The position numbers and the translations under genes were made by a program. Below, piece after piece: positions 19,501 to 27,974 of a stretch of 37,661 nucleotides of DNA; position 1 is the first letter of the stretch, and each line of letters opens with the position of its first letter. A model generated the notes under the pieces. It was not told the origin of the DNA, ran no database searches, and saw only the letters and a list, made by a program, of their open reading frames with translations. This stretch comes from Larix sibirica (Eukaryota; Streptophyta; Pinopsida; Pinales; Pinaceae), in contig NWUY0300028124.1 of assembly GCA_004151065.3 (NCBI GenBank), positions 31,841 to 69,501 on the forward strand, written 5' to 3'.

Positions 19501-20265
19501 TTTATTGCTTCCTTTCCTCCTTTAGGAACTCCTTAGCTAAACACATCAGTACTCTTTTCTGCCAATAATTATTTTCACTTCCCTTGTTACTCCTATCCTT
19601 TGGCTTGGAAACTATTTTGTCCCAATTTTTTATTTTATCTTTTCCCTTCTTTACTCTATCAGCCTGTACATTGTCCCACCACAATGAGGCATGACCCTTC
19701 AACTTCAAATAAGCAATTTTTACCCTTTTGGGGTCTTCTATCTGCTCCATGTTAAAATATTTTTCTATTTCTCTAATCCAATCTATCAACTCTTCAGGGT
19801 TTAGGCTCCTTGAATAGGTGGTCACCTCCATCTTGGACCTACCCTTCATTTCTGACAAAACTTTCAGCAATCTATCTTATGGCCCTTCTTCTACTTCCTC
19901 AGTATAATTTTCTTCATCCTCAACCTCCACATCACTATGGTCAAGGGTTTAAAAAAAAATCCCCTTTTCTGGGCCTCCTTTATAGCAACCAACTCGTTCT
20001 TTAGAGTTCTCATGGTGTGAACACATTCTTCGAATGTTTCTCTATCAATATCCACGCATGCACCTACACATGGCCTTCATCCTCTACTACGGACATAGTA
20101 ACACACCCCTAAGACATCGCTCCTTCAAATCGACTTAACCACTATGTCCAACCACAGCTAAATTCTCCACCACTTTTGCAAGCCTACCCAACAATAGGTA
20201 GAGTTGCTTTCCAAGTCCAATCATGTTGTCCACTTGCGATTCAATACTTTACGCAAGATACTCCT
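19501..20265 (-). pseudogene. Element B gag, fused by deletion to the pre-RT linker
   Basis: Gag forms the capsid of the virus-like particle. Minus strand: about 20060-19960 gives the N-terminal helix TMRTLKNELVAIKEAQKRGF. The open frame 19870-19502 has the capsid core ELIDWIREIEKYFNMEQIED, PKRVKIAYLKLKGHASLWWD and NVQADRVKKGKDKIKNWDKI. After NWDKIVSK the sequence leaves the gag pattern and passes straight into VLMCLAKEFLKEERK, which resembles the linker between protease and RT. The rest of gag, the zinc knuckle and the protease are therefore missing, consistent with an in-frame internal deletion of about 1 kb. Leader sequence from 20100 to 20265 has no clear frame. Confidence 0.8.
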
Positions 20266-20277
20266 GTTTTGATGCCA
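20266..20277 (-). promoter_or_regulatory. Primer-binding site of element B
   Basis: Minus strand TGGCATCAAAAC, two bases (AT) after the LTR terminus CATCA. It resembles TGGTATCAGAGC, the common plant site complementary to initiator tRNA-Met, with three mismatches. The same layout (LTR, 2 nt, TGG) is seen at 24482-24495. Confidence 0.7.
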
Positions 20278-20279
20278 AT

Positions 20280-21097
20280 TGATGAAAGTGGGGTATGGAC
20301 CTGCCTTACAGATCACAGTACATAGCGAAACACACACACAACTGAGAATTGGACACCAATAATGTCTTATTATCATATTTGAAACAAATTACATATGTTG
20401 GTTACAATTCAGAGTCAATGCTCTATTTATTCCATCTGTAATTATCTATTGGGGTGTCATTACATTGTTAAGAAGCACAAACTCTAGAACCCTTTCTTCT
20501 TCGCTTTATTCCCATTTTATAATGTGCTCCACCGCCTTAATATCTTGCTCATATTCCTCTAAAATCCTTTAGGTTCTTCCTCTGTAGTTATGAGCATTCA
20601 ATGCTTCGCCTGAAACTTTCTTATCATTCCTTGTCACCAGGCGAATTCAACAACCGTCATAAATCCTGCAACAACTACTCCAACTACTCCCACAACTACC
20701 CAACTTTCTTTGCCTTGACTTATTATGGTCGATCGTTCTCTCAATGGAGTTCATCCTTTTGTGATCCAAGTAATTCTTGTCGGCAATTTTCCTGTCGGTT
20801 ATTCCTCCAAATTCTCCACCTCTCCGTCAGTTATGCCACTAGTCGGTCTACTCCCGACTGCTCTCGACCTCGTCGGCTCAACCCACCGTTGAATTCTACC
20901 AACCTGCTTACCTATCTTCGACCTTGTCCTGTCAACCTCCTCTATGACTCGACCATCTTTAGAATGGTCTTTCCACTCAACTACCTGGGCTTCAACCTCC
21001 CACCTTTCCTATCATATGGAGGTCGTTGACTCTCCTCTAGACGACTTCAGTTGTCTATCTTCGAATGGAGATCCTAGGTCTCGATGCCCCTGCATCA
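20280..21097 (-). mobile_element. 5' LTR next to gag of element B, subfamily 1 (818 bp)
   Basis: Plus strand TGATGAAAGTGGGGTATGG to CCCCTGCATCA. It is adjacent to the primer-binding site, so it is a 5' LTR on the minus strand. Same length and start as element A's LTR at 8573-9390, and different from the 3' LTR at 14678, with which it should form a pair. TATA box on the minus strand at 20511-20521. Confidence 0.88.
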
Positions 21098-22430
21098 GTT
21101 GTTTTATTTGTAACCAATGGTCTCTATTTCAGACATTAGAGCGTCCATAATTATGATTTCATTGGAAACCAAGATAATGTCCAATATATTTTTAACATTG
21201 ATATCTCCAAACAACCATCCAAAACTATGTGAAGTTGGTCCATGTCCCATATCATACACAATAAAATCCAATATAGCGACCTATTTTACGTCTAAAGTAA
21301 TGACCATTTTTGGCAAGAAATTTAAGATGTTCTTGGCCCAGATAGTGAGAAGTCTCAAGCTTTCTTGGTCAGATCCTCCATCTTGAAGAACAAATGGACA
21401 CAAAACAACTAGGTACTTTTGGAGAGTTCAAACAGCTAGTCCTCCAGGACTTCAAAAAGTAATGATGTTGATTTTAACATAAGTGAAGCCAGTGAAATCT
21501 GGTTTGACTCCCATGCCTCCACTCCATTTCATATTCAAACATTTGCATCTAATGCTCAGCTCCATACATTAAAATCATGTCCTAGCTCAGTGGCATAGAC
21601 AGATGTCATGGTAGTCTAGATAGTTAAATAAGCAGACTCGTCTTTGACTGACATGGAAATCAAAATGAGTACAAAAAGTGTATGTATATAAAGATCTATT
21701 GCTGCTCTTGGGTCCTCCTTTGCCTAAACCACAAGAATATGCTCAAGAATGTCAACAATATTATACAAAATAAATTGGCCAAAATAATGTGGCAATTAAA
21801 TTTTATCCTAGACATTGGCGATAACTTTAGGGATATCATCACTAAATAGGGTTTTGATTTCTCGATTAGTACCACCATTGATAATCAAATTTGGAAGAAT
21901 CTCAAAAACACCCGACCCTTCCCTCTTCAATTTGTGAATGTGATCGAGGTAGTAGTCACTCGAACTTCTCCTTTGTGCAATCGTAACCAATAAACTTTCT
22001 TGACACCCGAGCCACCATATTTTATTTATAGATGAACAAAAAAAAGCAGATAGATTTCATCATCACAAATTGTTCTAGTAACTACGATGATAGCTACAGC
22101 CATGATTATGAAAAGCACAATACAACAAGTGATAAATACGAATTGAATTTACTCCCTAATTTTTTATTGATTGAAAACCCACAAGAGGGTAGGAACGGGG
22201 GAGGGAGGGGGCCAATTTTCCAAACATTTACTAAACAATACCAAAGCATTGGATTTTGCATCAATTAAAGTACATGCAAATTATATAAGTGAATGGTATG
22301 AAAACAAGAAATTGTGCACTCTGACATTGATAGGAGAAAAGTGAATCATCTGCATGCTCACGTCTATAGGAGAAGTGACAGTTGAATTTTCATCTAACAA
22401 AAGAGACATGCTGTCATAGACGATTCCGTG
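21098..22430. other. Unassigned block with weak open frames
   Basis: AT-rich sequence upstream of the 5' LTR at 20280. On the minus strand an open frame at 21990-21808 reads AQRRSSSDYYLDHIHKLKRE then IINGGTNREIKTLFSDDIPK. Another minus frame at about 21330-21110 reads DMGHGPTSHSFGWLFGDINV. Neither matches a family I recognise and both are surrounded by stops. They could be remnants of another element or of a pseudogene. Nothing else seen. Confidence 0.4.
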
Positions 22431-22841
22431 GCCCAAAAATTGGGGTTCCCAGAGCACGTGGAGAAACGGCCTTTGAACCATGAGGAAGTGGACACTTAGC
22501 AAAATTTTCTAAGTGTTGGACACTTGGCATAGAACACGGGAAACACTCGGCAGTCGGGTGTAGTGGAGCGTCTTGGCACGGTGGCTCCAACAGTCTGGGC
22601 ACCCACGCGACGAAGCCTCAACATGGGTTGGGCGTTTTCTTAGCGAATACGGCATACAATTGCAAAGTGGGGGCTCCGGAAAAGTTGGTGCCCAAGGGGG
22701 TGCACCAGCACAACTGCTCCCAAGTGGTGTGGTTAGAAGTGGCATCGGTTGGATGGTGCCCAGAAGACTTGCGTTCCAAGCAACCAGTTGACGGGTTGGC
22801 TAGACTAGGTGCAACGCCCCTATCATGCGGATGGTCAAGTG

Positions 22842-22850
22842 TATAAAAAG
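22842..22850 (+). promoter_or_regulatory. TATA box TATAAAAAG in the GC-rich island
   Basis: The only strong core-promoter motif noticed in this block, with AATAAA 48 bp downstream. The close spacing suits an LTR R region better than a host gene. No convincing reading frame follows. Confidence 0.4.
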
Positions 22851-23104
22851 AGTTGTGGATGGAGGCAAGCAAGCAGCCAAGGGGTTAAAAAAGGAACAAT
22901 AAATTCAGCTAAGTGTTGGGGCAGCTCTGCGGCCGGTGCACTCCCTTTGGGAGGCGCCCGACCGAAAGAAAACGTGCGACTCTCTTAGGTTGCGGACGAA
23001 CCACCAAGTCGTGTGGCTGGCAGACTTGGGAAGATGCATTCCGGTTGTAGTGAATTTCAATTAAGTCGTTCTGTAGGCTCTAGGAAGACGTGCGTTCTGT
23101 TGTT

Positions 23105-23400
23105 CGTTCAGTGGTGCGCCCAGGAAGTGCACCTAGAACAATGCCTAGAAGTGCGTCTGGTAGCGCATCCAAGGGGATGCGTTTCGACAGGCTTCTGTGT
23201 GTGCGTCCGGTGGTGCGCGTGAGCACGTGCGCTCAGTGGTGCGCCCGAGTAGGTGCACCCATAAGTGCGCCCAGAGGTGCACCCATAATTGCGCCTGGGT
23301 TGGTGCACTCAGCAGTGCGCTCGCAGGTGCGTCCAACAACGCATTTGGAAAACACGCTCAGCAGTGCGCCGGGCAGGTGCGTTTGGGAGGAAACGCACCC
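23105..23400 (+). repeat. GC-rich minisatellite, period about 12-13 bp
   Basis: A run of diverged units built on GGTGCGCCCAGA and GGTGCACCCATA, most regular from 23237 to 23300: TGCGCCCGAGTAGG, TGCACCCATAAG, TGCGCCCAGAGG, TGCACCCATAATT, GCGCCTGGGTTGG, TGCACTCAGCAG, TGCGCTCGCAGG. Unit lengths are 11-14 bp. The array explains the overlapping open frames on both strands, so these should not be called genes. Confidence 0.8.
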
Positions 23401-23920
23401 AAGTGTTGTTGCCGGCAATATTTCGGTCGATAGTGCGGTTCCAGGGAGGCTCATTGGTGGCATTATACCCAGTTTGTGCGACTGAGGCAGAGTAGCAACC
23501 AGAATAGCGCGTCAGCAGACAAGCGCCCAGGTGGGGTGCGAATCGGCACTTAGGCATCCAAGATGATGGATGCTGCGGTTTTTGCGCCGAGGAGGGTGAC
23601 GACCAGTGAACGAACGTTTGGCGGGCGTCTTAGTAGCTTGCCTTAGTGGTAGATTCGGAGTGCGATAGACTTCGGCATGTTAGGAAGTCGCTTGACAGGG
23701 AGGCTTGGCACGAGTTTCAGCTGAATGGAAGTGCATGGTGCAGGCATTTGGATTAAGCCTTGGGCGTAGTGCAGATGACAGTGCGACAGTGCAGGCTTTG
23801 GCAGGATCGCGATGGACATCGACGCTATAGAGATACTTGGCATGGACAGTGTGAGCGAGTAGGCATGTGTATGCGACGAAGACAATTGGAGTTGTGGCTT
23901 TATTGTATTTTGGGGGGTTN

Positions 23921-24481
23921 CCACAATGAGGCATGACCCTTCAGCTTCAAACAATCAACATTGCCCTTTTGGGGTCTTCTATGTGCTTAATATAAAAATA
24001 TTTATCCATTTCTCTAATCCACTATATCATCTTTTTAGGGTTTAGACTCCCTAAATAGGTGTTCACCTCCATCTTGGACCTACCCTTCATTTCTGACAAG
24101 ACTTTCAGTAAGCTGTCTTATGGATCTTCTTCTACTTCCTCAACAACATGTTCTTCATCCTCAACCTCCACATCACTATGGTCAAGGGATTCAGCAACAA
24201 ATCCCCTTTCCTGGGCTTCCTTTACAACATCCAACTCGTTCTTTAGAGTTCTCATGGTCTTAACACATTCTTTGAATGTGTCCAGATCAATCGTCATGCC
24301 TATGCCTAAGTGCAACCTTCGTCCTCTACCACAGAAATTAACGCCCCTCTAATCCATTTCTCCTTCCAATCATCTGGCTCAACCACTCTGTCCAAATGCA
24401 GTTGGATTCTCCACTTCCTCTACAACTCTACCCAACTCTAGCTAGAGTTGCTTTCCACATCCAATCGTGCATGATGATCCT
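23921..24481 (-). pseudogene. Subfamily-2 chromovirus gag N-terminal part
   Basis: Minus strand. The frame 24315-24118 reads FKECVKTMRTLKNELDVVKE then AQERGFVAESLDHSDVEVED, a helical start followed by an acidic stretch. About 24115-23960 continues in other frames as SLLKVLSEMKGRSKMEVNTY and IREMDKYFYIKHIEDPKRA. It parallels the gag at 19502-20265 with clear divergence. It stops at the N at 23920 in the middle of the capsid core (the strongly conserved HASLWW region), which is where a join to a paralogue could arise. Confidence 0.8.
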
Positions 24482-24493
24482 ACTGTAATACCA
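24482..24493 (-). promoter_or_regulatory. Primer-binding site, subfamily-2 element
   Basis: Minus strand TGGTATTACAGT, two bases (GT) after the LTR end CACCA. It is close to TGGTATCAGAGC, the initiator tRNA-Met site of plant LTR elements, with three mismatches. Confidence 0.7.
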
Positions 24494-24495
24494 AC

Positions 24496-25123
24496 TGGTG
24501 CAAGCTTGGTTTTTAACCTGGCTTATAGATCATAGTACACAATGAAAACACAAACCACAACAAACACAATGGATATTTGGACACCAATAATGTCTTGTTA
24601 TTAATATTTGAAACAAATTACATATAATGGTTACAATGTAGAGTCAATGCTTTGTGTAGTTGGTCTGTAATTATCTAGTGGGATGCAATTACGTTTCCAG
24701 AAGCGCCAAAATCTAGAACCCCTTTCTTCTTCACTTTGATCCCCTTTTATGCAGTGCTCCATTGCTTTAATCTCTTGCTCAATATGTTTCTAGAATCCTC
24801 TGGGCGCTTCCTTTTGCAGTTATGAGCATTAACTACCTCACCTACATTCTTCTCAACTCACTCTGCCACCTGACGAATCCAACAACCGCCATAACTAGTC
24901 CTGCAACTACTTGGCTTTATGTGCCTCGATTTTTTTGGTCGGTCGTGTTCTCGACCCTTTCTGTCATCACGAATATTGATCAGAAATATTTTTCTCATCG
25001 GTCATTCTTGAATTATCTACGTTTGTGTCAATATCAACCTGATTTCTTCTTCCTTCTTCAATCGATCTACTTCTAACTACTCTCGACCTCGTCGGCTCAA
25101 TCCACCGTCATCTTCTACCAACC
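24496..25123 (-). mobile_element. Truncated 5' LTR, subfamily 2
   Basis: Plus strand starts TGGTGCAAGCTTGGTTTTTA, like the 3' LTR at 14678 (TGGCACAAGCTCGGTTTTTA). It follows that LTR to about CCACCGTC ATCTTCTACC, then ends at about 25123 where the old gypsy sequence resumes. About 200 bp of the LTR's far end is missing. With the LTR at 14678 it brackets the 10.4-kb insertion in internal region 1. Confidence 0.8.
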
Positions 25124-26170
25124 TGAATGGACAATTATATTTCTATCCTATTTAGCTAAATAATTCGCATAATCTATAATGGTGAGGATTCTACAATAAT
25201 TTATGTACAACATGTGACTTATGCATGCCACTTTTGAAGTATAGACCCATACGTCTAGTGTTTCCACATCACAAATGACCTCGCCCTGTAATGAATGAAT
25301 AGTTTATGGTATGTTGCATTGTTTCCTGACCAAAACCTCCTTCTCTTTATGAAGCCATCTAAGAATCAGATAAGGTTTGGAGGATGGTCAATAACTTTTA
25401 CTTTCAATATTAGCACAACTTCTAGAGAGATGATGTTCATCTATATCCTACTATCAAGCATGATGTGCATATAATTTCCTTTCACCCAAAACTTGGTGTG
25501 AAATAGGTTCTCTCGCTCGTGTCCATCTTCCGGTCTTGCAACATGAAGTTGTTAGACTTGCACAATCATGATGAGGGTTGTGTAGTGGTGACATTCTCAA
25601 AATGACTAGAGGATTGAGTACCCTGTGTTTGTTTCTTTTGTTTCCAAATGAACTTTCCTTCACCTTTGTTTTTGTCTACAATAGATTTGGACTCAAATGG
25701 TCATCTATCAAATTGACTATTTGAATTATAATATTGTGGTGCAAACAAACCTTGAATTTTAAAATTCTCAACCATTTGAGGATTCTATCATCCACTTTAA
25801 TTGACGTAATGATATTCTAAAATAAAGTCTAGGACATACTAGCCTTGCTTATGGTGCAATCTCTATCACTATGGTGTAGAAATTGTTTTTAGGCCTGTAT
25901 TGAATTATTCCCATGTGATTATGGGTTGTGACACTACTTCATGTTGTTGTGTGAAATGATACCACCATGAAAATGCATTTGGGGTAAATTTGAGAGTTGC
26001 AGATACAATCTTCTCTTCTTTAGAAAATTGATTCATCCAAGGATTTGGCCTCAATAGCTCCTTGGAACAAGGAAATTTTAATATTAATTACCTCCACTAT
26101 CAATGGGCTTCTTCCTCTTAAAAGTGTGTTGGCTCTATGGATGGCATTTCGATGGTGATTATATTGAGGG
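25124..26170 (-). pseudogene. Old gypsy internal 1 (continued): protease and gag
   Basis: Minus-strand continuation of 13464-14677. About 25530-25440 reads, in one frame, ENLFHTKFWVKGN then MHIMLDS, matching the start of the retroviral-type aspartic protease of plant gypsy elements (ENIFHTRCLVKGK...IIDGGS); the catalytic D is kept but the DGGS pattern is not. Gag is visible at about 26010-25955 as SATLKFTPNAFSWWYHFTQQ, the capsid core with its WW. Frame changes and stops elsewhere. The whole block aligns with 32153-33010, which is the same part of internal region 2. Confidence 0.75.
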
Positions 26171-26191
26171 AAATTATCTTACTTCTGGAAG

Positions 26192-27250
26192 TCTATTCCC
26201 TTAATCAAAGAGGGGAAAATGGTTCATTCCACATCCAACCCTCTATTTTAAATTGCTCTTTCATGAAGAATGATGGTGCATGTTTTCAACAAACTCTTAG
26301 TTAAATAGTATACATTTTAGATACTTTGAGAGGGACTAAATTTGTTATGAAGGTTGATTTGAAATTAGTATGTACCAGTAAGTTTCCATCAATATTTAAG
26401 ATGGTTGGAAGACAATATTCAAATAAAAAAGCGGACTCTGAAAAAATTTAAAACAACACTAGCAAGCAACCTTTCATGATGCATCTAATCCATTCCATTT
26501 AGGAGAAGTTTCAATTTTAAGAGAAGATTCATCTATGTAGATCTGAGCCAGGATTGGCATCGTCCGGAAATATGTATATACATACGAACCAAAGCTGGCA
26601 TGCTAGCTGTCTTTGCTTGTGTAGGGAGAGAGAACCTGTGTGATCCGCTTTGTTAAAGTATAATTTTACTGTTCAAAACTGAATTGAAATTCCTTGCTTT
26701 TTACTTAAAAAAGAAATAGATAAAACTTTAATAAATAAATTTTAAATTAAAGAGGGAAATGCTCTTGTTTCTCTCATTCTATTCCCTTAATAAAAGAGGG
26801 AAAAAATGGTTCATTCTGACATCCAACCCTCTATTTTAAATTGCTCTTGCATGAAGAAGGATGGTGGATGTTTTCAACAAACTCTCAGTTAAATAGTAAT
26901 TACATTTTTTTTTATGCATACAAATCATTTTAGATACTATGAGAGGGGGTAAATTTGTTCTGAAGGTCGATTTTTAATTAGGATGTACCACTAAGTTTTT
27001 ATCAATCTTTAAGATGGTTGGAAGACAACATTCAAATAAAAAATAGGGATCTGAAAAAACAATAAAACAACACTGTCAAGCAACCTTTCATGACACATCT
27101 AATCCATTCCATTTTGAAGAAGTTTCAATTTTAAGATAAGAGTCGGCTATCTAGATCTGATCTATGGAAAGATGTATATACATCCAAACCAAAGCTATCC
27201 TTCTATCTCTCCTTGATTTTGTAGCTTGGGAGGGAGAACCTGTGTGATCC
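26192..27250. repeat. Direct repeat pair, about 455 and 472 bp
   Basis: 26192-26646 and 26779-27250 share long blocks such as CATCCAACCCTCTATTTTAA, GTTTTCAACAAACTCT, AAGATGGTTGGAAGACAA and AGCAACCTTTCATGA, and both end GAGAACCTGTGTGATCC. Differences include small indels. The 132-bp spacer is AT-rich. Neither copy occurs in internal region 2, so the pair lies within material inserted in, or replacing, the gag start of internal region 1. They could be short LTRs or a tandem duplication; no TG...CA ends found. Confidence 0.8.
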
Positions 27251-27974
27251 ATGTGGCTGTCATTGAAAAACCCTAAAAATAACTAATTTTAAATCAACAA
27301 TAACTTCACTTCCTAGACTCCGTTTTGGACTTTTTTTTTAAAATTGAGTGTCTTGATGAGAGGAAATCAAATATGCAACTGGTTTCTTCATATTCTGGAT
27401 ATAAAGTTTCATCAATCAATATGAATTCTATCGTCACTTTTTTTCCTTCAAAAATATGTAATAAATAAATTAAAATAAAAATCTTCCAATTTTCGAGCCC
27501 AAGAAAGTGCTATGATACCACTTGCAGTGATCATTAACCCATAAATCAGATCACAACAATGATATAGAAGCCTTGAACATAAGAAATAACATTTACACTA
27601 TAAAGTACACAATAATGTAGAGAAATATCCTTAAGGTAGATTAACTCCATCAATTACACCTTAAGGAATGAATCACTCCACGAGCCATGCTTGCTACAAT
27701 ACAATTCATCCAACAAATCTTATACAATTATACTAATGTATATTTATATTTTTTCATGAGTGTTCATAAGGGGCCTATGCCAACTACCCCTTATTTTTAA
27801 TATATTATTTCCTCTAACTACCTATTGGGGATATTTATTACCCACCAACTACAAAGTGGACATGTTCCATGATTATGGCTGCCACATTACATACATTATA
27901 TACTATTCTCCCTGGGTATATGTGGAAAAGGTAAAGATCTTTGTTTATTACCTACACTAAAGTATATGAAATAA
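27251..27974 (-). other. Sequence with a primer-binding-site-like motif and LTR-like start
   Basis: At 27509-27520 the minus strand reads TGGTATCATAGC, one mismatch to the TGGTATCAGAGC site of plant LTR elements, preceded by two bases (AG) and then TGCA, an LTR-type end. The stretch from 27523 up to about 27960 would then be the end of an LTR. It does not match the start of the right LTR at 33312, so a different family or a recombined LTR edge is possible. No coding sequence seen. Confidence 0.45.

Larger units (their letters stand above)
22431..23919 (+). other. GC-rich island of unknown origin
   Basis: Base composition changes abruptly from AT-rich to visibly GC-rich (CpG and GTGCGC abundant) from about 22430 to the contig end at 23919. 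Many overlapping frames are open on both strands, as expected when stop codons are rare, and none resembles a known protein. A plus-strand TATAAAAAG (22842-22850) followed by AATAAA (22898-22903) has the arrangement of a U3-R region of an LTR. I could not find the two ends of an LTR. It may be part of a long retroelement LTR or non-autonomous element. Confidence 0.55.

Noticed and set aside
23105-23400. CRISPR-like array
   Set aside because: Units are 11-14 bp with no constant repeat and spacer pattern, in a eukaryotic retroelement setting.
22509-23557. Cluster of overlapping open frames in the GC-rich island on both strands
   Set aside because: Explained by low stop-codon frequency and the 12-13 bp GC-rich repeat. 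No recognisable domain, and frames on both strands are equally open.
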